From an uncultured Clostridia bacterium (GTDB lineage: Bacteria; Bacillota; Clostridia; TANB77; CAG-508), in contig CAKPPF010000001.1 of NCBI GenBank assembly GCA_934177485.1, positions 310,001 to 374,000 of the forward strand: 64,000 nucleotides of DNA, written 5' to 3'. The position numbers were made by a program, and so were the translations under genes. Shown piece by piece: positions 18,148 through 26,789 of the stretch. Numbering within the stretch: position 1 is the first letter of the stretch; every line of letters starts with the position of its first letter. Below the pieces are notes generated by a model. That model saw nothing but the letters and a program-made list of their open reading frames with translations. It was not told where the DNA came from and searched no databases.

Positions 18148-18594
18148 ATGATTACACCTCTAGATATTGAAAATAAGAGATTTACAAAACAAATGAGAGG
18201 ATATAGTGTAGATGAAGTTGATGATTTTTTAGATGATTTAACTGTTGAATATGAAAAACTATACAAAGAAAATGCAGAATACAAAAGTGAAATATTAAAA
18301 TTAAAAGAAGACATGCAACATTATAAAACAATAGAAGATACACTTCAAAATACTTTAGTTATGGCACAATCAACAGCAGAAGAAGTTAAAAATGTTGCTA
18401 AGAACCAGGCAGAACAAATAGTGAATGAAGCTAAATTAAATGCTCAAAAAGAAGTAGATTGTTTAACAAATCAAATTTCTATAAAACAAAAAGAATTAGA
18501 AGATACACAAAAACAATTTGATGTATATAAAGCAAAAATGGAATCATTGTTAATTTCACAACTTGAATTATTAAAAGAAATAAATAAAGAGTAA
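18148..18594 (+). CDS. divIVA: DivIVA domain protein
   Basis: 148 residues from ATG 18148, preceded by GAAAGGATG. The frame opens further upstream, but the family starts MITPLDIENKRFTKQMRGYS. The N-terminal membrane-curvature domain (YSVDEVDDFLDDL) is followed by a continuous coiled coil to the C-terminus. It marks poles and septa in Gram-positive cells. Followed by a clear terminator. Confidence 0.93.
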   Translation: MITPLDIENKRFTKQMRGYSVDEVDDFLDDLTVEYEKLYKENAEYKSEILKLKEDMQHYKTIEDTLQNTLVMAQSTAEEVKNVAKNQAEQIVNEAKLNAQKEVDCLTNQISIKQKELEDTQKQFDVYKAKMESLLISQLELLKEINKE

Positions 18595-18618
18595 AAGAAG
18601 ACCTTTTAGGTCTTTTTT
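18595..18618 (+). terminator. Terminator after divIVA
   Basis: AAGACC TTTT GGTCTT (with AAAAG on the 5' side) followed by a T run. Confidence 0.8.
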
Positions 18619-18666
18619 CTTGCTTTTTATATAGTTAAATGCTAAAATTAAAATGAGGTGATACTA

Positions 18667-19134
18667 ATGAGAACAATGGGAAATTATTTAATAATAATGT
18701 TGTCAGTAATATTATTTATTTTTAGATTAATTGTTACAATAACAACAGTTCTAGGTGTTGATTTTATGATACAAACAATAAATACTAATTATGAAATAAT
18801 ACTGCTATTTATTACTATAATATCAATTATTTTAATGACTAAAAATAAATTAATAGGACCAATAATATTTACTGCTGCTTCATTAGCTTATTATGGACCA
18901 GATTTATTGTCTAGAGTTATGGTTTCAGGAGCTATAAGCGCAGAGAGTGCCACACAAATCGTATGTTCTGTATGTTGTTTGTTAATACCAATATTTTCGT
19001 TTTTCTTAACAGCAGCTGCAAAAGCTCAAGAGAAAAAACCTGTAGACAAGAAAACAGATTTTTATTACAAAACAGATAGATACGATAGAAAATATGATGA
19101 AAGAGCAGACAGAAATAACTATAGAACTTTATAA
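18667..19134 (+). CDS. Small membrane protein of unknown function
   Basis: 155 residues from ATG 18667 with GAGGTG upstream; a GTG within that site is the alternative start. Four hydrophobic segments (about residues 6-28, 42-58, 62-80, 98-117) precede a charged tail rich in Tyr, Asp, Arg and Lys (YYKTDRYDRKYDERADR). No family recognised. The tail is probably cytoplasmic. Confidence 0.65.
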   Translation: MRTMGNYLIIMLSVILFIFRLIVTITTVLGVDFMIQTINTNYEIILLFITIISIILMTKNKLIGPIIFTAASLAYYGPDLLSRVMVSGAISAESATQIVCSVCCLLIPIFSFFLTAAAKAQEKKPVDKKTDFYYKTDRYDRKYDERADRNNYRTL

Positions 19135-19146
19135 GAAATTAATTTA

Positions 19147-19283
19147 CAAGAAAAGTGGCTTTGTCACACTTTTCTTCTCTCAGATTTGAGTTTCCGAATG
19201 AAATGAGGAAATATCAAAGGCAATAGCTATTATAGCATATTTTGTTGAATAGAAAAATCTTCGATTTTTCCTATTCAACAAAA
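19147..19283 (-). repeat. Dispersed multi-hairpin element, copy f
   Basis: Minus-strand copy: GATTTCC...GGAAACTC stem and AGAAAAGTG...CACTTTTCT stem, ending in a GAAAAATCGAAGATTTTTC hairpin. Very close to copy g (23470). Confidence 0.85.
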
Positions 19284-19337
19284 AGGGGCCACTATTTATA
19301 CAGTGACCCTTTAAGTTGTAATGATAAAGGTGAATTT

Positions 19338-19871
19338 ATGAAAAGTAAAATTACGTATTTTGTACATGGAACAACTGAAGATAACCTAACTAACAAATGT
19401 TCTGGATGGAAGCAAGCTAAATTAACGGAACTTGGAATAAAACAAGCTGAGAATTTAGGAAGAGTCAATTCGGATATTAATTTTGATGTTATAATTACTT
19501 CTGATTTGATAAGAGCTATAGAAACTGCTAATATTGCATTCCCAGATATTAATAAAATTCAAGACAGCAGATTAAGAGAATGCAATTATGGTGATTTAGA
19601 TGGCGCAGATAAAGGTTTAATAAAGTATGAAGAACATATTGAAAATGAATTTCCTAATGGCGAATCATTAAAAGAAGTTGAATACAGAATTAATGAATTT
19701 ATAGAAGATATAAAAGAAAAATATAAAGGAAAAAATATAGGAATAATAGCACATAGAGCTACGCAACTTGCTTTTGAAGTGATAACTAAAAATATTAGTT
19801 GGGAAGAGGCCATAGAAAAAGATTGGAGAAAAAAAGGGTTATGGGAGCCTGGGTGGATATACGAAATATAA
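19338..19871 (+). CDS. Histidine phosphatase superfamily protein
   Basis: 177 residues from ATG 19338 (AAAGGTG upstream). The usual RHG signature reads VHG (YFVHGTTEDN): the catalytic His is kept but the preceding Arg is Val. The rest fits the fold (LTELGIKQAENLG, TSDLIRAIETA, RECNYGDLDG, IGIIAHRATQ). Likely a phosphatase of unknown substrate; the altered motif may lower or redirect activity. Confidence 0.8.
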   Translation: MKSKITYFVHGTTEDNLTNKCSGWKQAKLTELGIKQAENLGRVNSDINFDVIITSDLIRAIETANIAFPDINKIQDSRLRECNYGDLDGADKGLIKYEEHIENEFPNGESLKEVEYRINEFIEDIKEKYKGKNIGIIAHRATQLAFEVITKNISWEEAIEKDWRKKGLWEPGWIYEI

Positions 19872-19949
19872 AAAATTAATAGATATAAAATATCAATAAA
19901 AGAAAAGAATTACTGTTGAAAAATGTTGAAATATAATTAGGAGAAAAAA

Positions 19950-20555
19950 ATGAAAAAAGTATTATTTGCAACTGAAAATGAAAGCAAGGTTAAGAGATTT
20001 AAAAATGGACTTCTAGAAAAAAATATTGAAATAATTTCTTTAAATAATATAGATAAAAAAGTTGAAGTTATAGAAAATGGAAAAAATGCAATAGAAAATG
20101 CATTAATTAAAGCAAGAGCATATGCTAAAGTGTATGATTTACCGGTATTTGCTATGGATGATAATTTATATATTGATGGAATACCAGATGAAAAACAACC
20201 TGGTATGTATGTAAGAAGAGTTAATGGAAAAAGATTAAATGATGATGAAATGATAGAATACTATTCTAATTTGGCTCATACATATGGAAAGAATGGAAGA
20301 CTTACTTGCAGATGGGTTTATGGAATTGCAGTTATAAACAAGGATAAAGAGTCAACTTATACTTGGAGCAAAGAAGATTTTTACATAGTAGATAAACCTA
20401 CAAATAAAATTAATCCAGGTTATCCATTAAACACAATATCTATAAATAAAAGATTAAATAAATATTTTACAGATATAACAGAAGAAGATAAAAAAGAAAT
20501 TCAAGAAAATGAAAATGATGTTATAGAATTCCTTTGCGAAAAAATATTAAAATAA
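19950..20555 (+). CDS. Non-canonical purine NTP pyrophosphatase (RdgB/HAM1 family)
   Basis: 201 residues, RBS AGGAG. Family features: LFATENESKVKRF (usual TxNxxK), IENALIKARAYAK, FAMDDNLYIDG (usual A-D-D/S), PGMYVRR. It would hydrolyse ITP, dITP or XTP to monophosphates. Diverged from classical RdgB, so the exact substrate is uncertain. Confidence 0.85.
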   Translation: MKKVLFATENESKVKRFKNGLLEKNIEIISLNNIDKKVEVIENGKNAIENALIKARAYAKVYDLPVFAMDDNLYIDGIPDEKQPGMYVRRVNGKRLNDDEMIEYYSNLAHTYGKNGRLTCRWVYGIAVINKDKESTYTWSKEDFYIVDKPTNKINPGYPLNTISINKRLNKYFTDITEEDKKEIQENENDVIEFLCEKILK

Positions 20556-20715
20556 TGTGGAATATATGAACGAAAACAGAACAAATATCAACTAGATAAT
20601 GTAAAAATAAGAAAAACATTAAATACATATGAGTTATATTATTGATAAAAATAATATAAATATTAAATTTAAAAAATATTTAAAATTATTCACATAAATG
20701 AAAGGAATAAATAAA

Positions 20716-21291
20716 GTGAATTTTGAAAATGAGATAACTGTAACTATTAATATGTCAAAAAAAGATCTAATAAGTTTTTTTGACATTAATAATTATAAAA
20801 AAGTTGATAATTATATCGTTGATGATATATATTATGTGCCAAATGATGTGGATTTAGATGTAAATCCGTTAGAGGTTTTAAAAAAATGCATTTTAGTTAG
20901 AAGTATTGATGATAAGAAGCATTATCTTATGTATAAATATAAAGAATATGACGAGAATGAAAATATAATTAAGCAAGGAAAATCAAAAGTACAAGTTACT
21001 AGTAAAGATGATGCTAGTTCGTTTTTAAAAACAATAGATTATAAAGAGTTAATAAGAATAGTTGACCATGTGGAAGTTTATGAAAAAGATAGATTACAAA
21101 TTTGTGTTGAAAATGTTAATGATAAATATTTATTCGTTGAAATTGAAGAAAATGAAAAGTATAATACTATCCCAAAAATGATTTATGCTCTAGATAGCAC
21201 AAAAATTAAGTATGATAAAAGCAATTATTTTGTAAAAAAAGCCAAAATTATTTTTGAAGAAAAATATAGAGAGAATGGAAAAAATAGTTAA
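20716..21291 (+). CDS. CYTH-like domain protein
   Basis: 191 residues from GTG 20716, preferred because AAAGGA lies 9 nt upstream; an in-frame ATG at 20698 overlaps that site and has no ribosome site of its own. The fold resembles CYTH/triphosphate tunnel proteins (NEITVTINMSKKDL, LVRSIDDKKHYLMYKYKE, YLFVEIEENE). The usual N-terminal ExExK motif is not intact, so catalysis is doubtful. Confidence 0.55.
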   Translation: MNFENEITVTINMSKKDLISFFDINNYKKVDNYIVDDIYYVPNDVDLDVNPLEVLKKCILVRSIDDKKHYLMYKYKEYDENENIIKQGKSKVQVTSKDDASSFLKTIDYKELIRIVDHVEVYEKDRLQICVENVNDKYLFVEIEENEKYNTIPKMIYALDSTKIKYDKSNYFVKKAKIIFEEKYRENGKNS

Positions 21292-21311
21292 TTAATAAAG
21301 GAAGCGATTTT

Positions 21312-22214
21312 ATGAATAATGAAAATAAAACAAATATTAACTGGTATCCAGGTCATATGGCAAAAACAAAGAGACAAATAACTGAAGATTTAAAATTGAT
21401 TGATGTAGTAATTGAAGTTTTAGATGCACGTATTCCAGTTTCTAGCCAGAACCCAGATATGAAAGAATTAACAAAAAATAAAAAGAAAATATATATATTA
21501 AATAAAAGCGATTTAGCGGATGAAAAAGAAACTTTAAAATGGGAAAATAAGCTTAGAACAGAGAACTCTGTTGCGATTAGTTGTGATTCAAATTCAGGCA
21601 AAGGAATTAACAAAGTAGAGAAAACCATATTAAACTTAATGCAAGAAGTACAAGAAAAAAATAACCAAAAGGGAAGAACAGGCAAACCAATAAGAGTATT
21701 AGTTTTGGGAATTCCAAATGTTGGAAAATCTTCATTTATAAATAGAATTTCTAAGAAAACAACAATGGCAGTTGGAAATAAACCAGGTGTTACAAAGCAA
21801 AAACAATGGATTAGATTATCAAATAATATTGAACTACTAGATACCCCAGGTGTTTTATGGCCTAAATTTGAAAACCAAAAAGTTGCTCTTAATTTATCTT
21901 TTACAGGAACTATTAAAGATGAGATATTACCAAAAGTAGAAATAGCATATAGATTATTAAAGTTTCTAATTGAAAACTATAAGTCTAATGTTCTAGAAAG
22001 ATATAAATTAGATGAAAATGTAATTCAAGATATATTAAGCAGTGATAACCAAGAAAATATTAAGATCTATGATATAATGTGCTTAATTGGTAAAAAAAGA
22101 GGCTGTATTGTATCTGGTGGAAATATTGATGATGAAAAAGTATCAAATATAATATTAGATGATTATAGAACAGGAAAACTAGGAAATATAACATTAGAAA
22201 AGGTGGAAAAATAA
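21312..22214 (+). CDS. rbgA: Ribosome biogenesis GTPase RbgA (YlqF)
   Basis: 300 residues. Starts NINWYPGHMAKTKRQI; circularly permuted GTPase with NKSD (G4) before GIPNVGKSSFINRI (G1) and DTPG (G3). Required for late 50S assembly. Its stop directly abuts the mrnC start, so the two are coupled. Confidence 0.96.
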   Translation: MNNENKTNINWYPGHMAKTKRQITEDLKLIDVVIEVLDARIPVSSQNPDMKELTKNKKKIYILNKSDLADEKETLKWENKLRTENSVAISCDSNSGKGINKVEKTILNLMQEVQEKNNQKGRTGKPIRVLVLGIPNVGKSSFINRISKKTTMAVGNKPGVTKQKQWIRLSNNIELLDTPGVLWPKFENQKVALNLSFTGTIKDEILPKVEIAYRLLKFLIENYKSNVLERYKLDENVIQDILSSDNQENIKIYDIMCLIGKKRGCIVSGGNIDDEKVSNIILDDYRTGKLGNITLEKVEK

Positions 22215-22604
22215 ATGGAAGAAATAGATGTAAACCAAATGTCTCCACTTACATGGGCTTATATGGGAGATTGCATTTATGAAAAATATGTAAGAGAATA
22301 TTTAGTAACAAGTACAAAATATAAACCACATAAATTACATATAGAAGCAACAAAACTTGTAAAAGCATCTGCGCAAGCACACATATTGCAAGAATTAGAG
22401 AATGAACTTTCAGATGATGAAAAAGAAATTGTAAGAAGAACAAGAAATACAGAAAATCATCATTTGCCTAAAAATGCCACAGTACAAGAGTATATGTATG
22501 CAACAGCTTTTGAGGGATTAATAGGCTATTTGTACTTAACAAAACAAGAAGAAAGATTAACAGAGATATTGAAAAAAAGTATACAAATAATTAAAACTCA
22601 TTAA
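22215..22604 (+). CDS. mrnC: Mini-ribonuclease III (MrnC)
   Basis: 129 residues. RNase III catalytic fold without dsRNA-binding domain: SPLTWAYMGDCIYEKYVREYL, RRTRNTENHHLPKNA, YMYATAFEGLIGYLYL. Matures 23S rRNA ends. The ATG follows the rbgA stop with no gap; an AAGGTGG site lies within rbgA. Confidence 0.95.
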   Translation: MEEIDVNQMSPLTWAYMGDCIYEKYVREYLVTSTKYKPHKLHIEATKLVKASAQAHILQELENELSDDEKEIVRRTRNTENHHLPKNATVQEYMYATAFEGLIGYLYLTKQEERLTEILKKSIQIIKTH

Positions 22605-22619
22605 GTATGCGAAAAAAGG

Positions 22620-22649
22620 TTGACAATATGATATTTTTTGTGCTATAAT
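22620..22649 (+). promoter_or_regulatory. Sigma-A promoter of rplU-rpmA
   Basis: TTGACA (22620-22625), 18-nt spacer, TATAAT (22644-22649). Confidence 0.8.
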
Positions 22650-22650
22650 T

Positions 22651-22745
22651 ACAAAATGTAACCGCATAATTCAAGGTAATAAAAGTCTAGTTAAGTTTAG
22701 ATACCTAAAGTTTAAGGTTAGCGAGTTTGCAAAGAGGGAGGTGCT
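22651..22745 (+). ncRNA. Probable L21 leader (ribosomal protein leader RNA)
   Basis: A roughly 90-nt untranslated leader between the promoter and rplU contains AACCGCATAATTC, GTCTAGTTAAG and TTAGCGAGTTTGCAAAGAGG next to the ribosome site. Position and these segments resemble the Firmicutes L21 leader, which autoregulates the operon. Not checked with a covariance model. Confidence 0.6.
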
Positions 22746-22750
22746 TTTGT

Positions 22751-23107
22751 ATGTACGCAGTTATAGAAGCATGTGGAAAACAATACAAAGTAACTAAAGG
22801 AGATGTAGTATTTTTCGAAAAATTAGACGTAGAAGAAGGTAAAAAAGTAACTTTCGACAAAGTTGTTTTACTATCTAATGATGGAAAAGTAGAAGTTGGA
22901 GCTCCTTATGTAAAAGGTATAAAAGTTGAAGGCAAAGTAGTTGCTCATGGTAAAGGTAAAAAAATAATTGTTTTCAAATATAAAGCTAAAAAGAATTATA
23001 AAAGAAAACAAGGACATAGACAACCTTATACTAAAGTTGAAATAACAGCTATAAAACTTCCAGCAGCTAAAAAAGAAGTAGCAGCTGAAGAAAAAGCAAA
23101 TGCTTAA
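22751..23107 (+). CDS. rplU: 50S ribosomal protein L21
   Basis: 118 residues from ATG 22751 (GGGAGGTG upstream). Starts MYAVIEACGKQYKVTKGD, core includes RKQGHRQPYTKVEI. A roughly 15-residue Ala/Lys/Glu-rich tail extends the usual ~103 residues. Directly followed by rpmA, without the prp (ysxB) gene usually between them in Firmicutes. Confidence 0.97.
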   Translation: MYAVIEACGKQYKVTKGDVVFFEKLDVEEGKKVTFDKVVLLSNDGKVEVGAPYVKGIKVEGKVVAHGKGKKIIVFKYKAKKNYKRKQGHRQPYTKVEITAIKLPAAKKEVAAEEKANA

Positions 23108-23165
23108 ATATTAAATAAATCAAAATAATAGAGAAACTTTTAAAGTGAAAGGAGTGACTTAAAGC

Positions 23166-23426
23166 ATGGCACATAAAAAAGGGCAAGGTAGTGTTAAGAA
23201 CGGTAGAGATAGTGAGTCTAAACGTCTTGGTGTAAAAAGAGCAGACGGACAATTCGTTCTTGCAGGAAATATATTGTTCAGACAAAGAGGAACAAAAATG
23301 CATCCAGGTACAAATGTAGGTAAAGGTAGTGATGATACTTTATATGCATTAGTAGATGGTAAAGTTAAATTTGAAAGATTAGGTAAGGATAAAAAACAAA
23401 TAAGTGTTTACCCAGTAGAAGAATAA
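23166..23426 (+). CDS. rpmA: 50S ribosomal protein L27
   Basis: 86 residues, starting MAHKKGQGSVKNGRDS after AAAGGAGTG. It lacks the N-terminal extension (ending in FFA) that most Firmicutes L27 carry and that Prp protease removes. The mature N-terminus reaches the peptidyl transferase centre. The missing extension agrees with the missing prp gene. Confidence 0.98.
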   Translation: MAHKKGQGSVKNGRDSESKRLGVKRADGQFVLAGNILFRQRGTKMHPGTNVGKGSDDTLYALVDGKVKFERLGKDKKQISVYPVEE

Positions 23427-23454
23427 AAAAAGACGACATTAAGTCGTCTTTTTT
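23426..23454 (+). terminator. Terminator after rpmA
   Basis: Perfect 12-bp stem AAAAAAGACGAC / GTCGTCTTTTTT with ATTAA loop. Confidence 0.9.
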
Positions 23455-23469
23455 GTGTATTATATGGGT

Positions 23470-23605
23470 AAGAAAAGTGGCTTCGCCACACTTTTCTTCT
23501 CGCCGATTTGAGTTTCCGAATGAAATGAGGAAATCTCAAAGGCAATAGCGATTATAGCATATTTTGTTGAATAGAAAAATCTTCGATTTTTCCTATTCGA
23601 CAAAA
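23470..23605 (-). repeat. Dispersed multi-hairpin element, copy g
   Basis: Nearly identical to copy f at 19147 in the same orientation. Both follow a plus-strand gene. Confidence 0.85.
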
Positions 23606-23607
23606 AA

Positions 23608-23632
23608 GGTAGGCACAAGACCTACCTCTACA
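23608..23632. repeat. Short GC hairpin repeat
   Basis: GGTAGGCACAAGACCTACC, directly next to dispersed element copy g. Confidence 0.65.
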
Positions 23633-23652
23633 AATTGCACGCAATGGGTAAA

Positions 23653-23678
23653 TAAAAGACAGATTACTCTGTCTTTTA
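23653..23678. terminator. Terminator of ppaC (bidirectional)
   Basis: AAAAGACAGA TTAC TCTGTCTTTT, eight bases past the ppaC stop on the minus strand. Confidence 0.8.
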
Positions 23679-23685
23679 CATATAT

Positions 23686-24609
23686 TTAAGCATTTGCTTG
23701 CAATAGTGGCAATATTTGTTTTTTTCTTGAAACAACTCCAGGAAGAAAAGTTCTATTATTTTCTAGTTTTAAATTATATGCTTTTTCAAATATATCTAGT
23801 TTGTTTCCAAGAACTATGGCTTCAGAGTTACTGTTTATTATATCTGTAATAGCAAACATAAATAAATCTAAATTTTCTTTTTCAATATCAGAATTTATTG
23901 CTTTTTCAATATCAGTTTGATTTGCTAATACTTCATTTATATCAGCGGTATTTACTTGAGCAATTTTTACTTTTTTTCCATTCATGTCAACAATTTTAGC
24001 ATCTAAATTAATAAGTTCATTAGCTGAATAATCAGATAAATCTGTACCAGCTTTTAACATATCTAACCCATAAGAATTGACATCTATATCTGCAATTTTA
24101 GCTAAGGCTTCTAATGCCTCAATATCTTTTTGAGTAGTGGTTGGAGATTTCAAAAGCAATGTGTCAGATATTATTGCACTAGCCATTAATGTTGCTTCAA
24201 GTTTATCTATCTGTATATTTGAGTCTTTAAACATTCCGTAAAGAATTGTAGAAGTACATCCATAAGGTCTTGCTGTGTAATATAGTGGCTCAGAAGTTTG
24301 AAAATTACATATTCTGTGATGATCTATTACCCCTATAATTTTAGCATTCTCGATTCCATCAACACTTTGTGAAAATTCATTATGATCTACTAATATTACT
24401 TTTTGGCCAGCTTCAACATTAGATATTAACATTGGTGCCTCAATTTTTAAGTAATCTAAAACAAATTGAGTTTCTTTATTAATATTTCCAAGTCTTACAG
24501 GAACAACTGTAATATTGTTTTTTTTCTTTTCTAAAATTGACTTAACTAAAGCTGAACATATTGTATCTGTATCTGGACTTTTATGCCCAAAAACTAAAAT
24601 ATTTTCCAT
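23686..24609 (-). CDS. ppaC: Manganese-dependent inorganic pyrophosphatase
   Basis: 307 residues from ATG 24609, chosen for GGAGG upstream and the family start MENILVFGHKSPDTDTICSA. DHH-family motifs DTDT, LVDHNEF and DHHRI bind Mn ions. No CBS or DRTGG insert, so it is the compact constitutive type. Hydrolyses pyrophosphate in the cytosol. Divergent from miaB. Confidence 0.95.
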   Translation of the reverse strand: MENILVFGHKSPDTDTICSALVKSILEKKKNNITVVPVRLGNINKETQFVLDYLKIEAPMLISNVEAGQKVILVDHNEFSQSVDGIENAKIIGVIDHHRICNFQTSEPLYYTARPYGCTSTILYGMFKDSNIQIDKLEATLMASAIISDTLLLKSPTTTQKDIEALEALAKIADIDVNSYGLDMLKAGTDLSDYSANELINLDAKIVDMNGKKVKIAQVNTADINEVLANQTDIEKAINSDIEKENLDLFMFAITDIINSNSEAIVLGNKLDIFEKAYNLKLENNRTFLPGVVSRKKQILPLLQANA

Positions 24610-24708
24610 ATTTAATTCCTCCATTTCTTCTTTAAACAATAGATATATTATCATACGAGGCAATAATAATCAATAGTTTGAAAAGAATTTGTGAATGATG
24701 GTTTGTAC

Positions 24709-24737
24709 TTGTTTTTTTATGCTAAATGTGTTAAAAT
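24709..24737 (+). promoter_or_regulatory. Promoter of miaB operon
   Basis: TTGTTT, 17-nt spacer, TAAAAT, ending 23 bp before the miaB start. Confidence 0.55.
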
Positions 24738-24760
24738 TTTCATGTACATTGGAGGTAAAA

Positions 24761-26137
24761 ATGGAACAACTAGAAATAAAGAAGCAAAAAGAATTTATAA
24801 AAAAAGTAAAAGAAATTAATATAAATAAAGAACTAAAATATTATATATTAACAATGGGATGTAGTCTAAATGAAAACGATTCTGAAAAAATTTGTGGTAT
24901 GCTAGAAGAAATGGGATACCAAAAAACAGGAAATCAGAATAATGCAGATATTATTATATTTAATACTTGCTGTATTAGAGAAAATGCTGAGGATAAGTTA
25001 TTTGGAAAACTTGGTGAAGTTAAAAAAGTTCATGAGAATAGAGGAACAATAATTGCAATTGGTGGTTGCATGATGCAGGAAAAACATATATTAGAAAAAC
25101 TTAATAGGAGTTATCCATATGTAGATATAATATTTGGAACTCATACATTACATAAATTGCCAGAAGATATTTTTAACATATTAGAGCATAATACAAAAAT
25201 TGAAGATATACTTGATATTGATGGGAAAATATATGAAAATATACCAATAAAAAGAACAGATTCTGTAAAAGCTCAAGTTACTATTATGTATGGATGCAAT
25301 AATTTTTGTAGCTATTGTATTGTGCCATATGTAAGGGGAAGAGAAAGAAGCCGTAAACCAGAAGATATTTTAAACGAAATAAAAGATTTAGCTAAAAATG
25401 GTTATAAAGAAATAATGTTATTAGGGCAGAATGTAAATTCATATAATGGTGGAGAAAATTATAATTTTGCAAATTTGCTAAAAGATATAAATGAAATAAA
25501 TGGAATTGAAATTATAAGGTTTATATCTCCACATCCTAAAGATTTTACAGATGATGTTATAGAGGCAATAGCTAATTCTACAAAAGTTTCAAAATGTATA
25601 CATTTGCCATTACAATCTGGAAGTACTAATGTATTAAAAAGTATGAACAGAAAATATACAAAAGAGCAATATTTGGAATTAGTTGATAAAATGAAAAGAA
25701 AAATTCCTGATTTGTCTTTAACAACAGATATAATTGTTGGATTTCCAGGAGAAACTGAAGAAGATTTTGAAGATACATTAGATGTGGTAAAAAAAGTAGG
25801 CTTTGAACAAGTATTTATGTTTATATATTCAAGAAGAAGAGGAACTGTAGCAGATCAAATGAAAAATCAAATTCCTGAAGACATAAAGCATAAAAGATTT
25901 GATAGATTAAAAGAATTAGTAGAAAAACAAATTGAAGAAAATAATGACAAATATGTTGGAACTATTCAAAAAATTCTTATTGATGGAAAAAGTAAAAATA
26001 ATGAAAATAAACTAAGTGGAAGAACAACTAGTAATAAGGTTGTAATAATTGATGCTGATGAATCATACATAAATAAATCAATTAATGTTAAAATAGTAGA
26101 AAATTGTAAATGGTATTTAAGAGGAGAAATAGCATAA
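24761..26137 (+). CDS. miaB: tRNA-2-methylthio-N6-dimethylallyladenosine synthase MiaB
   Basis: 458 residues from ATG 24761 (GGAGG upstream). N-terminal MTTase domain (MGCSLNENDSEK, NTCCIRENAEDK), radical SAM cluster motif CNNFCSYC followed by PYVRGRERSR, then a TRAM domain. Adds the methylthio group to i6A37, following MiaA. The first motif reads GCSLN, where many MiaB have GCQMN; the cluster-binding Cys is kept. Confidence 0.95.
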   Translation: MEQLEIKKQKEFIKKVKEININKELKYYILTMGCSLNENDSEKICGMLEEMGYQKTGNQNNADIIIFNTCCIRENAEDKLFGKLGEVKKVHENRGTIIAIGGCMMQEKHILEKLNRSYPYVDIIFGTHTLHKLPEDIFNILEHNTKIEDILDIDGKIYENIPIKRTDSVKAQVTIMYGCNNFCSYCIVPYVRGRERSRKPEDILNEIKDLAKNGYKEIMLLGQNVNSYNGGENYNFANLLKDINEINGIEIIRFISPHPKDFTDDVIEAIANSTKVSKCIHLPLQSGSTNVLKSMNRKYTKEQYLELVDKMKRKIPDLSLTTDIIVGFPGETEEDFEDTLDVVKKVGFEQVFMFIYSRRRGTVADQMKNQIPEDIKHKRFDRLKELVEKQIEENNDKYVGTIQKILIDGKSKNNENKLSGRTTSNKVVIIDADESYINKSINVKIVENCKWYLRGEIA

Positions 26138-26775
26138 TGAATGTGAATGGTTTAGAACAACATGAAAGAGTAGAACAAGCATATAAACTTATAATGCAAG
26201 AAGGTCTTTCTTTAAGAGCTGCATCAGAGCAGGTTGGAATTGAAAGAAAAAAATTAAAAACTTTAATAGAAAACACGCTAAATGAAGAAGAAATGGTAAA
26301 ATTTCAGGATAGAGTTAGTAGCAAAAACAAAAAAGAAAAAAATACAGGAAGAGTTGGTAGAGATAAAAAGAAAAAAGCTCTAGAATCTGATGAGTATATA
26401 ATTGCAATAGGAGAACTTGCTAAAAGAAAAATATTACCAGAGTGGATAGATGAAATCTATTTAAGATGTCAAGAAAAAAAGCAAACTAAGATTGCAAAAG
26501 ATACATTAGCAATAAAACTTGTTGAGCTATTGGAATATTTTGACAAAAGAAACGATGAAATTCAAGAGGATTCTCCACAATATTTAACATCTGAGGATGT
26601 TGTTGACATGATTTTAAGATGTCCGAGATTAATAACAATGGGACTTGAAAAAAATATTATTGTAAAAATTGATGCAATAACCTCAAAAAATAACGGAAAT
26701 ATAAGAGAAGCAAACAATCAAATAAGAAATAACCCAAGTATTTTTACTAAAAGTTTAGAACAAATAACAAAGTAA
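26137..26775 (+). CDS. HTH protein of unknown function between miaB and mutS
   Basis: 212 residues. The ATG overlaps the miaB stop (TAATG), so the genes are coupled. N-terminal helix-turn-helix (SLRAASEQVGIERKKLKTLI, residues ~22-41), a Lys-rich linker (~62-85), then an alpha-helical C-terminus. That part carries EDVVDMILRCPRLITMGLE and IREANNQIRNNPSIFTKSLEQ, resembling mTERF-type helical repeats (x-P-x-x-hydrophobic). No named family recognised. The context between two nucleic-acid genes suggests nucleic-acid binding. Confidence 0.55.
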   Translation: MNVNGLEQHERVEQAYKLIMQEGLSLRAASEQVGIERKKLKTLIENTLNEEEMVKFQDRVSSKNKKEKNTGRVGRDKKKKALESDEYIIAIGELAKRKILPEWIDEIYLRCQEKKQTKIAKDTLAIKLVELLEYFDKRNDEIQEDSPQYLTSEDVVDMILRCPRLITMGLEKNIIVKIDAITSKNNGNIREANNQIRNNPSIFTKSLEQITK

Positions 26776-26789
26776 AGAAGGAGAAAAAA

